Shown here: positions 50,901-63,285 of the stretch, piece by piece
Layout: each line of letters opens with the position of its first letter
Numbering within the stretch: the stretch's first letter is position 1
Assembly (NCBI RefSeq): GCF_963855985.1
Contig: NC_087119.1
Coordinates: 6,860,001 to 6,924,000, forward strand
DNA: 64,000 nt
Source: Ostrinia nubilalis
Taxonomy: Eukaryota > Arthropoda > Insecta > Lepidoptera > Crambidae
Direction of reading: 5' to 3'
Position numbers and translations under genes: made by a program
The notes under the pieces: generated by a model
Told to the model about the DNA's origin: nothing
The model's database searches: none
What the model saw: the letters and a program-made list of their open reading frames with translations, nothing else

Positions 50901-53444
50901 TTAGAGAGTACGTTACCTGAATACACAGGGTGCTATTGACTCGAGATGAGGGAGGCGCGCTCTGGTGGCCACTTTGGGCAACTAACCGCATGCGAGTCGT
51001 CGGTGGATGGACCGTTTGCCCCAAGCGATGTAGTGGTAGGCCCAGGGTGGAGCCATAATCTGACAATCACATTACTTCATAAAAGACCCGAGAGTAGCGT
51101 TATAAGTTCATAATGTGAAGTTATTGTCGAAGCTAGTTCTTTAGTTAACCTTTACCTAGAATTATAATATCTTAAAAGTCTTATAACTAACGTCAATGAT
51201 ATTGACTGTACCAATGAAAATTGGAATTCAATTGCTAGTAATTTACTGAGAGAGTATTAATTTCACGTTTATGTAACGATCTGTCACAGGTTTCAATTGT
51301 TCATAGACCTTTTTGGAATGCAGTACAAACTAGAATTAGGATGTATTTAAGTACAAGGAAGGTTTAGTTATGCTTTTAAATGATGCCATACAAGATACAA
51401 AGAAATACTTTACAAAAGGCACGATTAAACAAGGGAAGTGTAGACGCATAGCGTACTGATTCTATCTTGACAGTAGGTAAGTACATGATTAAAAATTAAC
51501 TTTAAACGAGTGTTTTTCTGATTATAGCAAAGAGTATCATAAACCAAGCAATAATGGAGAAGAGTTGTTAGGAAGAAGGCGAAAATAAAAAAGCATCATT
51601 TTGATTTGACTTTTAGTGAATTTTGGCAGATCGTAAATGTTAATTCTGTTGAAACAACTTAGTGAACATTTGTATGTACTAGTTTCTGATTAATACCAAA
51701 ACTCTCGAAAAATTTCAATTCCAAGGACCAAATGTACGCGTACAAGAGTGGTAGTGGTACATAAGTAAGAAATTGGTACCTTTACATTCGGGTTAAACTC
51801 CGATGTTAAATTAAATCGTGTTTCACTATCGTTGTGTATGACATATCAAAACAATTTAACCATTATCGGCGTGGCGCGGTCTTCATTTCGCATGATACGA
51901 GTACACAGCTTAAATATCGATCGTTCGATTTTTATTCTTAATAGCACCCTGCTCTTTGTGAAAATTGTACCATGGTATATCTATGTACACTGAAACTTAC
52001 TGAAGTTTAAATTAAATGTTTGGCTCAAAAGTTAAATGTTTTAAGGTTTAATAAAAGGTATGGTCACTGGTCAGTGTTAGCAACCTACTTGATTGTTGAA
52101 CTATTGGGCACTGAAACTTTTTAGTGTAGGTATAGATAGATACTTAAATAGATATTTATATAATTATGCATATAGGTGTAGGTGAAGTCACAAGGACGCT
52201 TTATGAAAATTATGAGACAATTTTGTAAGTATATTAAATAAATATTAATCTAAAACGATGTAAGTAGCTTGAAGATCAGTGGAACATCATAAAAGACATT
52301 TAAAAAGTTTCAGGGCGTCAACATATATCGAGTGAAACGATCATACTTTTTATGCAACGCTTTGAAAATCTAAAATGCATTTTGTCTCAAGAGTTTATCG
52401 TTCTGTGTAGTCAATTTGTGATTCCTAACATCATTTTCTTTGAAATTGACCTTCTAGTTCTGATACTCTGTTTTAGAATAAAATTATTATATCTATTTAT
52501 TAAATCTTTCTTCTCTCTAACAGTGTTTTATTTTATAATTATTATTTACTTACCTTATGGCTATGTACTTAGTTAATGCAGTAGCTGTTTACCCATCATT
52601 CATTATGCATTAAGACGGGAAGGCTTCATACCTAATTAAAATACTAAAGAATTATAAAATCATGAATGACATTTACAGCCACAAGTAAGTAGGTACACAA
52701 ACGGTCTACTTAGTTCAGTATCTGATCACATCTTAAAAAATAAACAATATAAATCCCTACATCGCAAAGAACCTCGACGTTAATTACCTAACAGGGTGAT
52801 AAAACAATTGATGTCTAGCGCGCTAGTAGCGGAATAAACGGGTATTAATTTTTGTGTTGGAAGGTCTTTTGTTGGTGTAACGTCACTGAGGGCGCCACCT
52901 GTGAACAGATTCTAACTTCTAAAAACATTAGTAGGGCTAAGGTATCTAGAGCACACTTCAATTTGAACTTTATGCTGTGAAGATACGGTTAAATACCAAT
53001 GACTTTTTTGAGCCTGGTTAAGGGTTAAAGTAACCTATAATAACCTAAGTAAGTCTGATAAACATAAATTTTTGAAACTGCGATCGCCAACCCGCCTGCT
53101 AAGCGTGGAGATTATGGCAAAACCACACGCATTGCCTCTTATGAAAGGAATCAAAATCCGTAAAATATTTCGAAGGAAAAACTAAAAAAAAACTCATAAA
53201 TCTCATTTATTTATGCAAGTAGGCTTTTAAACAGCACTTTGAAAGAATACAGGCATCACGGTTTGTCTGTTCTGTAGTCTGAAATCTAGAAACGTAGGTC
53301 GATATTAAGTATGTACTTGTCCTGCTCGAGTCTTGCTAGATCTTGATCATTTGTTTGATTCATAATAACGCAACGATCTAATTAGGAACTGAAAACTCGT
53401 TTTCGGAATATTAATATTACCTACCAACTTATCTGATATACTTA
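44943..53444 (+). other. Long Nca 3' flank, probable 3' UTR then intergenic
   Basis: No coding exon is recognised. The first AATAAA I noted is at 46797-46802, with more at 48074-48079 and 48374-48379. TGTATATT words near 46567 and 46609 resemble Pumilio sites. CG-richer, transposon-poor patches lie at 47345-47405, 48230-48345 and 49250-49330. A 115-bp GC-rich block stands out at 50938-51055 in otherwise AT-rich DNA. Confidence 0.45.
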
Positions 53445-53620
53445 CAGGGTGTTAGGTAAATGGGTATATGAGCCGACACTAGCGCATGTTAACATGGGCA
53501 TATAAAAAATGGTATGGTGAAGTCAGAAAATTGGTATCTTCATTTTAATTATTTTAATTTTCATACAAATCGGAGTTTATATTAGTTATTTTGTATGAAA
53601 ATTAAAAAAAATTAAATGAT
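53445..53620. mobile_element. MITE family B, right-truncated copy
   Basis: It begins CAGGGTGTTAGGTAAATGGG and follows the family order (CATGTTAACATGGGC, GGTATGGTGAAGTCAGAAAA, TTTTCATACAAATCGG), but lacks the right terminal repeat. Confidence 0.8.
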
Positions 53621-53732
53621 GATATCAAATTTCTAGAGACATGATACTTAGCTTAATAAAGTTCAGTGTATAACAATAATATTATCATCTACATTTAATT
53701 TTATTTGTTTCGATAGATATAATATTGTCTTT

Positions 53733-53918
53733 GACGAGTGAAAACCTCGGGAGTACCGAAAACAAAAAAATTCAGGAGAGAAAAACCCGTCCCCTGAATA
53801 TTTTTACGAGGTTTTCATTAAACGCGATAGATGGCACTCTAATCATCCCATTCGAAGAGGTTTTCTTAGTAAAATTATTGGTTTTTGGTAAAAACGACTC
53901 ACGAGGTTTTCACTCATC
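53733..53918. mobile_element. MITE with GAGTGAAAACCTCG termini
   Basis: GACGAGTGAAAACCTCG (53733-53749) pairs with CGAGGTTTTCACTCATC (53902-53918), one mismatch. Related ACGAGGTTTTC words recur inside. A 79-codon frame across it is not a gene. Confidence 0.7.
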
Positions 53919-54416
53919 AACGACGATATATAAAAACCACACAAAAAAAGAAAGAAAAAGGTAGGGCACAATTTACATATGCGGGTTTATTGCTATGAAG
54001 CCATTTCTTCCAATATTTAATTTTGAAAAACATGAGTGGATTTAAAACTAGATTTGGTTACTAAAGTAGGTAAATAATAAACCTAAATCGAAAAAACCTA
54101 GTACACGAAGACGAACAAAACTAAGTCAGATTTATTAAATAAGTACGAGGCAACGATTTAAGTAGGTAGCATTGAAATTGTAGTAAACATTAATTATTAA
54201 TTTGTATGAAAGCCTGAAAAATAATTTTACTTAAATATAATATTCTTTAGAACACGTGTAAGCAATAACATCTACGAGTAGGTAAGTATGTAAATTAGTA
54301 ATGAGGATAAACATTCCTTAAAAATGTTTTCATGATCTGCTTAGTAGTTAGGTATGAGTCTTCCTAACGTGCTTTTAAGGTCCGGTATTCTTTCTTGAAT
54401 AGACTTAGGCTGAGTT

Positions 54417-54526
54417 GCAAGACCAAACTTTGACCGTAACTATAACGATAACCGGTGTTTTTTGTATGGAGTTTGACAGATTTTTGACGTTTGTCAAAGT
54501 TAAAGTTAGATGGTGTAACCCAGCCT
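54417..54526. mobile_element. MITE family A, copy 3
   Basis: It starts AGGCTGAGTTGCAAGACC, ends AGATGGTGTAACCCAGCCT, and has the family core GATAACCGGTGTTTTTTGTA. Confidence 0.8.
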
Positions 54527-54868
54527 TAATAGGTATCTCCACTGTCTATAGGTACTTTCGAATACCTAAGCTAGGTAATTACCACTGATTTATCGTGGTC
54601 TTTTTTTGTGACGAGCTAGCCTAATCGATAGGCCTAGGATGCGCACCGTGGTAAGCGTTAATATCGATTTTACGCGATAAGCTCATACATTTGTCGTCTG
54701 AAATTATCGATAAGAATTTATCACGGCGTATATCCTAGCCCGGCTGAAGATGAAGACGGAATGTAAGTAAAAGCGAAGTGTCTGTTTTTCTTTTATTTTT
54801 TACTTTTCACATTTTTTTAGTTGTGAAGTTTTTTACCTTTACGAAAAATACTTATTATCTCTGTTTTT

Positions 54869-55506
54869 AATAGGGTTCCGTAGCCAAATGGCAAAAAACG
54901 GATTCATCATGTCAGTCTGTCTGTCTGTCTACTTCATCTATTTAAGAAATTTTATACTTAATACATGACTTAAATGAATATTACTCTTTAACTAACTGAT
55001 CTATCTTAACCGTTATAGTTTTCCTTGAAAGTTCATGAAAAGCAGTATTATTATGAATTTTTCCAGATTTTTGCGTGTAGGATATTATACGTGTGGGATA
55101 TCTATGGACAGGTCTTCAAAAATGATATTGAGGTTTCTAATATCATTTTTTTCTAAACTGAACAGTTTGCGAGTGAGACGCTTCCAAAGTGGTAAAATGT
55201 GAGTCTCGTCCCCCCCCCCTCTAACTTCTAAAATAAGAGAATGATAAAACTAAAAAACTTCCAACGTAAATTGGTTTGAACGAGATCTAGTACCTAAGTA
55301 GTTTTTTATAATACATTTTCAAAAAATTTAAAGTTACTACTTACTCCTTTCCTCATGAACACGTGGAGGCATTAAACTGAAATTCATATCACATACTCAG
55401 GTCTACAGTACCTTTAAGCTGTAACAAAATAAAACATACCTATATACCTACAGGTTTCTACGGAACCTTCGGTGCGCGAGTCCGACTCGCACTTGGCCGG
55501 TTTTTT
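54869..55506 (+). repeat. Lepidopteran-type repeat (GGGTTCCGTA ... CTTGGCCGG)
   Basis: It starts AATAGGGTTCCGTAGCCAAA with a GTCTGTCTGTCTGTC run and ends GCGAGTCCGACTCGCACTTG plus GCCGGTTTTTT. A shorter, more diverged copy lies at about 58540-58770 (GGGGTTCTGTACGG to GTCCGACTCGCGCTTGA). Class unknown to me. Confidence 0.65.
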
Positions 55507-56627
55507 AGTTGCGAAGTTTTTAGCAAGAGCCGATTCTTTGTACTTTTACGAAAAATAAGTACTTATTATCTCGGTGTCTTAGAAGTTTTATGTTAGTACG
55601 TCACTTAGGTAGGTAGGTACATCAATACTAACATTAAAACCATTATTTTTGTAACTAGGTACCTACCTACTCTAAACTATTTTGGAAAACTACTAGAAAG
55701 TTATTATGAAGTGACCACAATCCAAATCCACGTCTTATTTCCAAATTGCCTGTTTCGTTTGGCGCGGACATAGTTAGCCATAACTTACTCCTGTCACAGC
55801 ACTAAGAAGCATGAAGTGTCCGGCCAGCTTAAAAGTTAAGAAGGAAACCTGCCCAGATTACATTTTCAACTTTCTGGGTAGTTACCTACCATAATAGAAA
55901 ACAAATTTTAATTAATGTCATATGCAAATACTCCTATACTATAACACAAGTTTAATACAAGTACCAAAGTTTATAAAGAATAGTAGCTGGTAAAAACTTA
56001 ACGTCACAAACAATTTTCTAACAACGAAAGCTGCAAACCTCAAATTTATAATTGCCTACTTGAATCCAATCAGTTGTTCGCAATGAAATTACTTGGCAAA
56101 TTGATTTAAGCTATGCACGTGCCTGTAGGTGGGCACCGAAATTGCGTATTTAAATAAGTATCTATATATAAACACACATATGAGTGAGTTTATAGAAGCT
56201 GAAACGGAGTTAGTTCGCTCTGTACGGCGCGTATACTATGCGTAAGGGGGGCGGCCAGTGGGCGCTGCTGGGCGGCCCCCTTGGGGGGCCCGACTCGCCG
56301 GAGGGCCCTCGCTCGTCCAGAAAGTAAAACATCCTGGTATGGGGGAGGCTAGTATTGTCAAGTCAATATAAGTATACCTTTAAACTATATATCAGACCCT
56401 ATAGTACAGGCTCCGGAGTGCTTATTTACATATACGTATATAAGTTTATCTATTATGCAGCATAGAAAGCGGAACAGGTTGGGGGCTCAAAATTTGCTTA
56501 CGCACGTTCTTCGGGTGTGTGCTTGTTCGTATTGATTCGCGTTTTGCAAGGCTAATTGGAGATTTTAATTAGAGCGCCCCTCTCTGACCATACGAGCGAC
56601 TCAAATTTCATCTCCTTTCGGTTACTT
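55507..56627. other. Intergenic DNA with a GC hairpin
   Basis: No gene seen. At about 56245-56300 a very GC-rich patch could fold through GGCCCCC-TT-GGGGGGCC. Confidence 0.5.
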
Positions 56628-56778
56628 AGGGCTGATTTTCAATCGTCAGTTAACTTTTATCTAAAGCATAAGTTTGGCACGTTGACAGTTTCAGTATGGG
56701 AAATACCTACTTATGTCAAAATGATAGGTAAGTTTATTTTTCAGTTAAAAGATATCTAACGATTGAAAAATCAGCCCT
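56628..56778. mobile_element. MITE with AGGGCTGATTTTCAATCG termini
   Basis: The left end AGGGCTGATTTTCAATCGT and right end CGATTGAAAAATCAGCCCT are inverses, with TTA on both sides (target duplication likely). It contains TTGACAGTTTCAGTATGGGA, shared with 20400-20560 and, inverted, 63490-63631. Confidence 0.8.
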
Positions 56779-57192
56779 TAGTCGAATATAGGTGGTTAAA
56801 AAGCATAGTTATTCGGAAAGTTAAAAAAAAACGTATTTTCATGGCTATTTTGTATGTCAAGTGTCTTTAATTTTAGCGCTAAAGTATTGACTTCAGAAAA
56901 CTATATTCATTCATTTCTTAACTCATAATATTTAAATACATAAGTAGGCATAATAATAATATTATTTATTATACAAATTAACAAGCTACTTTAATAGTTA
57001 CGAGTAAAAGGCTTAAAAACCGACGTTTACTAGTTATTTAACTAAGTTTATATTTTGAACACCTTTGATGTGTTGCTTGATTAAATGTGCCCATTAACTT
57101 CAATATCACCCTTTTAAAGCCTACTCATGTATTTTCAGGTTAACCTGTTAACATTTTTTGATCGACGATACACATTAATAGCTTCTGTACCT

Positions 57193-57433
57193 CTAGCATG
57201 AACAACTTTCGTCTTCGAATTGTTTGCGTATTCGACAAAATTCGATACTCAATCTTCGAATTAAACGATAACGTGACAGTTTTGAGTCTTAAAATAACTT
57301 TCGTGCAACCATTTCTCATACTAAGTTCACTTTACGACACGTTCACAAGGACGCTGTTGCAGTTTTCGTACTAAATCTTTTGATGGCGAGTCGAATACGC
57401 AAACGATTCCAACTCGAAAGGTTTTCGTGCTAG
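57193..57433. mobile_element. MITE with ~45-bp imperfect TIRs
   Basis: The left arm starts CTAGCATGAA and includes CGAATTGTTTGCGTATTCGA. The right arm includes GTCGAATACGCAAACGATTC and ends CGTGCTAG. About 241 bp, non-coding. Confidence 0.65.
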
Positions 57434-57599
57434 CCGTACGGAAAACTTTTAAATATGGTATTCTTTTTGGCGTAAAATGATATGATACTAAGTGCTTTTT
57501 TCCTGTGATGCAGTTTTCGGCATGCGAGCGGATCTTGTCCGCATGCGGGTTGTCCGCATTTCACTATTTCATACCTACCTACTGCTTTTCCTATTACGC

Positions 57600-57871
57600 G
57601 CGCGGGCTCCAAGCTCGCGGATCTTCATCACAGGATACACAGGAAAAAGGCACAAGATATTTATTAGCAAGGTTCTGGAGTGGAGGCCACGTACCGGAAA
57701 GCGCAGCGTAGGACGTCCTCATAAGATGGACCGACGACCTCATAAAGGTAGCGGGAAGGCGCTGGATGCAGGCCGCCACCAACCGGCCATTGTGGAAATC
57801 ATTGGGGGAGGCCTGTGTTCAGCAGTAGACGTCTTGTGGCTGAAATGATGATGATGATGATGATGATGATT
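57600..57871 (+). mobile_element. Decayed non-LTR retrotransposon 3' end with (GAT)n tail
   Basis: It encodes VLEWRPRTGKRSVGRP, then after a frameshift RWTDDLIKVAGRRWMQAATN, then PLWKSLGEACVQQ and a TAG in place of a Trp codon. It terminates in a TGATGATGATGATGATGATG run (57846-57871). Same family as 43125-43385. Dead copy. Confidence 0.85.
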
Positions 57872-59400
57872 TATTTACGTAAACGTAAATAACCCTACAG
57901 CCGTTTATAGAACTGATTCCTCGATTTTATTAAATTTTTATCCAATGAACTTTTCTGTTATTCCATTGAAGTTAAGAAATGAACTATAAAGAAGTAGTTG
58001 GAACTCGTGGAACTTCACGAGCATTTCACAATTAGAACGGGTCAGGAAATTCTTAGTATTAAAATGTTATTTTAAGTTACAGGTAAAGAAGAAAATATTA
58101 TTGCACTCCAGCATTAATTTATATTTTTTCTAGGGTCCAATCGTCCAGTTTAATAAGACGTCTCAGTTCTCATTATTATGGGGTTGCATTCGGATGAGGG
58201 GTCAAGTTATATCCGTAGACCTACACACTATCGTTATGTACATGTACACGTACACAGTACACACACAAGTAAAGCTCACTCGCCTTCATGAGTTGCAAGA
58301 ACTATAGAAGAAGTGAGTGCGCCCTACGTCCAGCATTTGACAGGTTTCCTTAACTAAAACAAAACCGGGTAAAGTTGAAGTGTCACGTTTGGCGCCTCGC
58401 TATGACATGTACTCGTAGCATTGTAGCAAACTTGACCGGTTTAAAAGTTCAAACATGAAGTGTTTCCCTTAGAAGTCACAATTATTTTTCTAAGCAAACG
58501 TTTACGTAAGTACGACGTGTACCCACATATGCAGACCCCTATTTTCTTTTTGGGGTTCTGTACGGATTTTTATTGAACCGAAAGTTTGTAAGCTCTTTTA
58601 TGAAGCTTAAAGCTCTACATTATGGAAAAACGTATGTTTCAGCTACAATACAATCTTAAGTTTGCTCTTGAATTTGACATGGTTTCCCTTGCTAGATCCA
58701 TGTTTTTGTAATATGACAGATGGCAGAGAGGATACAGAGCCCTTAATGCAAGTGTCCGACTCGCGCTTGACTAGTTTATAAGGTTTCTGTGCTGATGAAA
58801 TAGAGCTTTTGTGATACATTTAGGTCTCGTTCTCTGAATTCCTTTAAATAGCATAAAAGAATTATATTAAAACACTGAACCCCGTCATTTACGAGTATGT
58901 AATTGGAATTTAAAGAAAAGTGAAATTTTAAATTGTTTATTTTTTTATGAAGACCTGTTTTTTGAAAAGTTTGTATTTTTGCTTGTTTGAAATATTTAAC
59001 CTATTTAAAAAAAAAGCTTTTTGTGTTGTTATCTAAGAAGGCAGGCTTTAAACCATTACTTATGAGCAGAGCATCAATGAAAATTATTCAAACCATTTTC
59101 ACGTGTGCGAAGTCAAGCACATTACTAGTGTAAGAATAAAATTCACATCGTTAAAATCATTGAATCGTTTACGAGAACATTTGCCATAAAGATGGGAGCT
59201 AGTCTAAGATTAAAATGAGTATTAGAACGAAGGATGGCCCACCATAACGTGGCACCAATCTGTAACCCTGTACAGTGTTCAAGTTGAATCCCTTACGAGT
59301 AAACATGAAATGCCATAAAGATGAAATTGCCGAAATAGTTTCCATCCACAAGTGCAAGTTAACCGGCGTAATGAATGTGAAACGATAACAAATTTAATTA
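57872..59400. other. Intergenic DNA, no gene seen
   Basis: Only a diverged interspersed repeat at about 58540-58770 is noted. Confidence 0.5.
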
Positions 59401-59545
59401 AGTTTGATCGAGATGGCGGTGTCGCAGCGGGAGGGTCCGAGCTCCTCTCCGCATGTAAATGTACGGACGCCGCGGCCCGGAACCTGCGCGTAGGGCCGCG
59501 GGACTTATCGATACTATGCTGAGGTGTCGATATCGATAGTTTTAG
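59401..59545. promoter_or_regulatory. CpG-rich block with two TATCGATA (DRE) motifs
   Basis: CG-rich sequence runs from 59410 to 59505, then TATCGATA occurs at 59506-59513 and again at 59531-59538. In insects this octamer is the DREF/BEAF-type core-promoter or boundary motif. A small 26-codon frame starts at 59413 (ATGGCGGTG). A promoter is suggested, not shown. Confidence 0.4.
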
Positions 59546-59547
59546 AA

Positions 59548-59705
59548 TAGGCGCAGACCAGCGACTTTTAGTTGGCCGATAGTTGGGTCGGGCTGTTAAT
59601 CAGTATGGAATGTATGAAAGTGCGCACATTGGATCGGCCGATTCTTCATACAAATTAAAATCGGACCCATCTATCGGCCGACCAAAAGTCGGTGGTCTGC
59701 GCCTA
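59548..59705. mobile_element. MITE family C, copy 1
   Basis: The termini TAGGCGCAGACC and GGTCTGCGCCTA are inverses. The inside has TAGTTGGGTCGGGCTGTTAA, ATGAAAGTGCGCACATT and TCGGCCGATTCTTCATACAA, shared with 63286-63457. Confidence 0.85.
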
Positions 59706-59710
59706 GGCTT

Positions 59711-59899
59711 AGAGTCCCCGCAAAGTACACAGTCTGTACTGCAGACTTTATGTCAGCTGATAGTTTGTCAGACTGCAAATCCTAAACAAGTATGAAAGCT
59801 GCAAACCCTAAACGATTTGGTAACGGTCAATTCCTCATACCGTATAGAAGTCGACCAAAACTAACGGCCGATAGAAAGTTTGTAGTCAGCGGGGACTCT
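59711..59899. mobile_element. MITE with AGAGTCCCCGC termini
   Basis: AGAGTCCCCGC (59711) and GCGGGGACTCT (to 59899) are perfect inverses. It contains AGTCTGTACTGCAGACT and a repeated GCAAA(T/C)CCTAAAC word. It directly abuts MITE family C copy 1. Confidence 0.75.
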
Positions 59900-61089
59900 G
59901 TTAGATTACTTGACCTTGGCACGAATCATTTTTAAATAATAACCACAAAAAAACTAAAAAAAAAAACTCTTACAGTTTTGTAAAATGATAAATTATTGAG
60001 ACAGTTGTAAATGTCGCTGAAAACGTGAAAAAGTTGAATCGCCAGGCCCGAATGGAGGCCGAAGCTTTGCCTCTAAAAAGCACATACAATATTAAAACTC
60101 TTAGGTACGAGTGTGTCAAAACACGTGTCCTACAAACTATCGAAAGATTTCATTTAAAAACGTCCATATCCAAAAGCGAAGGACACAAAACATCGACACC
60201 CAAATCTTGCGTCGATACGCTAAACATCCCTAGTGCAACAGGCCGCAGAGCCTACATCGGGAGGAATGGAAAATATATCAGGCGAGCGAAAAGTCCACTA
60301 CACACCCCAAGGGTGGCGAGGACGTGCGTTCGATTCAAACGAGCCGCCCGCCCCGATTTTATCATCCGGTAGCTTGCATGTGACGTCACATTGCACGCGT
60401 GGACACCTTATTTTGGGAAAGTCTTTTTAGGAGACTAAAGATCAAGATTGCTGCGAAACTCCCATGACATTTTATATTCGATTTCATTATAATATAAAAC
60501 AAAGGAGTAGGTAAGTAGGTATGTCAATATGTAACACGACTTTGTTAACTGATTAAAAAGCTTCTGGAGGTTGTTAAGTTCCTGAAAATCCTGAAGTCAT
60601 ACGTACGATCGCGTGAGATATTATGCTTAGCGGGTTCAGTGAAATCGCTGAAATATGTATGTGTCCATGACAGAGTTAAATCGACTACTCTGTCGCGCAG
60701 TTTGTCGCCCCCTGTGAAGTCCGTTCGCTTCGTAGAAGCGCTGATACTATAATTAGTTGCCGTTCGATACTTTTATACTTACTATACTTTAAAGCTAATC
60801 ATGATACCCAGATAACAAGACTGTAATGTTTAAAATTTAAATACTAAACACAACAAATTGGAAATCGACATCCAGACTAGGTGATCTTATTTCGAATTAA
60901 GGTTTAGTTCGGCTAGAATTTTTACTAGTCAAACTTGACTTACCCATTTATTAAGTTGGTTCAGACTTTAAGTCATATGTTATACAGAGGTAGTTGCTAA
61001 GTTACTATATGCAAAGGGGTTGAGAATAAGTGTAGTTTGAAAACATCTAAAATCTATACAAATGAGTTGGAAACTACGGAGTGTTTGAA
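59900..61089. other. Intergenic DNA with a palindromic CRE
   Basis: A 115-codon frame (60025-60372, +) has no recognisable domain and a basic composition; I leave it uncalled. ATGTGACGTCACAT at 60378-60391 is a perfect 14-bp palindrome with the CRE octamer. Confidence 0.4.
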
Positions 61090-62520
61090 GCCCGGAGCCT
61101 ACTGACCAGCGGAGGCGCCCCACCCCCTCGTCTCCGACCTATTGCAGAGAGCGTCTTTCAGATGTAATTTCAGATTTTTCCCCGTAGGCCCCAGAAACTC
61201 CCGCGGAAAATAAATATGCTTAAACCCGACCCAGTGCCAGTAAAAGAGGAAAAAATATTTAAAATTAAGAAAATATTTGTTTTACAGTTGTGTAAACATC
61301 TCTAATTACGACCTGTTCAAATTATTATTTTTTCTTTGCGCCGTGCGGAGCGGCGTTCTAATTAACATCTATTACAGGTATTTTGGGAACAGGAGTATCA
61401 TTTGGCGAGGGCGCTGAGTACACTCAATTAAACGAGCCCCCCGCGGGCTCCGGCCGGCCGCACCTTGCTCGGCTTCATCTGTAGCCCTTTCCTTTGGATT
61501 TTACAGTTATACTGATGTTAGGTATACTACAACACTATACGTATTGTCTGAGTTAGGTTCTGTAAGGCTCTAGTTCTTCTCGGGTTCTCTGTGCCAGGTC
61601 TCGATTGGGTGACAACTGAGTACTTTTAGTGGAGTCAGCTGAAGTGACTCGGCGGAGGTCATCGTCAACGGAGCCAGGAGCAGCAGCGTCCAGGCTCGCT
61701 CGATCGGGAGGTGCGCACGTAAGTCCGCGGCCCTCCCCCCGTGGTCACCCGTTCGGAACGCACCCCGCACCCCCCGCCACCCTCTTTAAAAGCCAGTGGC
61801 GAGCTTCAAGAGAAAGTGGCTCGGCTCGTGTGTACGCTCACATGCGAACAACCATCTTTGGCCGGGGGCCTCGGATTATGGAGGCGATCCCCCCGTATGC
61901 GTAAGTGCGTACACACAAAGCCTTCCCACATACATTTGCATAGTGACATTGTACGGTAATAATGTATGTGACCACTCCGCTCGCCCTGCGGCGACATCTT
62001 TCAATAGATCGCCTCTGGTCCACCCCCGCCACCCTTTATCTCCACTGCCGCTTTATAATTAAAATACATCTATTCCGGTTTAAATTACTTAACTCCAGTT
62101 CTTCTGTTGCTAACAAGTAACAACCTTAGAACCTAAAATCAAGTAAAGTGACAAGCTGCTAAGTAGATCTTAAAGACAGTTACTAACTCGATCTAGCACT
62201 GGACTCGATTCCTGAAACTGATGTTGCTGTGTTCCGATGTCGGCTAGGAAGGAAGATTGGACTCAAGAAATTGAATATATGATTTTGTTTGATTTCCATA
62301 TGTGACTAGGTACAGGCGAGAGGATTTCTTGAAGTTTCGTCGATATAATAGAGGAGGCCGGGTGGCGTGGGGCCGGCGGGCGCGTGTGTGCGTGCGTCCG
62401 AGACATGCACGTTACGCAGATTTCCCTAACGATTTTCCCGGAGTGTGAAATGTAAAATAAGGGGTTAGACGAGGCTCAGCTCCCTCCCCGCGCCCCGCGC
62501 CAAATTGATGACCAGCCACC
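61090..62520 (+). other. CpG-rich stretch, candidate 5' exon region
   Basis: GC content rises sharply in blocks (61085-61140, 61425-61490, 61650-61800, 62350-62400, 62470-62500). A frame that is open across 61630-61718 (AEVTRRRSSSTEPGAAASRL) ends exactly at a consensus donor, CAC/GTAAGT, at 61719. It is preceded by TACTTTTAG. Another GTAAGT lies at 61901. This could be a 5' exon of a gene beyond the window; no protein family is recognised. Confidence 0.3.
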
Positions 62521-63172
62521 CACTGGGAGATCTGTTCAAATTTAACACATATCGTATTTAAAAGTAAAACGGTTCGGAACCTTATCCCCGCTCATTAATA
62601 TTCCCTTGAAAATTGTTGGAATATTTTGTTCGAAGCGTTTTTTAATTTCACGCGACATGCGGTTGAGAGAGGAAATGTTTTCGTAGCAAACCTTTGAGAT
62701 GGCACCCGTCGTCGAAGACAAAGATTTATTTGTCACCTTAAGTTTATAAAAGCTCGTTGACTTTCGAAATAGCCACCAATAAGTCTCGATTAGTTACTTA
62801 CTTCAATTCAGCATTTCCCCGCGACTTCATTTTAGCAAATGTTAGTTTCACCGAAAGATGGCATAGCCTGTACTATAAGTCGTAGTAGTAAGTGTAAAAG
62901 AATACACAGTAATCGTAGAAGAGTTTCATGTAGGTGTAGGTATGTAAGTATCTAGCGGCAATTTAAAACTATATAAATAACAAGCCCAACAAACATTTCA
63001 TTTCAGTTATAAAACTCTTAACTTCACTACGTCAAGAAGTTAATCAAAAACTTATATTACGCGTAAATAATAAATTATAAAGGACTTTAGTTTGATGGGA
63101 ATATAACCGCAATAATTTATAATTAGAAGCATTTTCTATTTTGCAAAATCAAGATTATCGTACTCAATGCAG
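62521..63172. other. Intergenic DNA, no gene seen
   Basis: Nothing recognised. Confidence 0.5.
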
Positions 63173-63234
63173 GTCCAAATTACTTTTCAAAGCGCCTCAC
63201 TCAATCAATTGAGTTTTTGAAAAGTAATTTGGAC
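63173..63234. repeat. Perfect inverted repeat, 19-bp arms
   Basis: GTCCAAATTACTTTTCAAA (63173-63191) pairs perfectly with 63216-63234. The 24-base loop holds ACTCAATCAATTGAGT. Confidence 0.85.
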
Positions 63235-63285
63235 TTTGATTTATAAATTGATGGTTTCTTCAAAGAAACCGTCATTGTAGCTTCT

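Noticed and set aside
57492..57848. 118-aa frame
   Set aside because: It covers the frameshifted end of a dead non-LTR retrotransposon, so it is not a host gene.
60025..60372. 115-aa basic frame
   Set aside because: No recognisable family, starts in low-complexity context and extends into unrelated CG-rich sequence; not supported as a gene.
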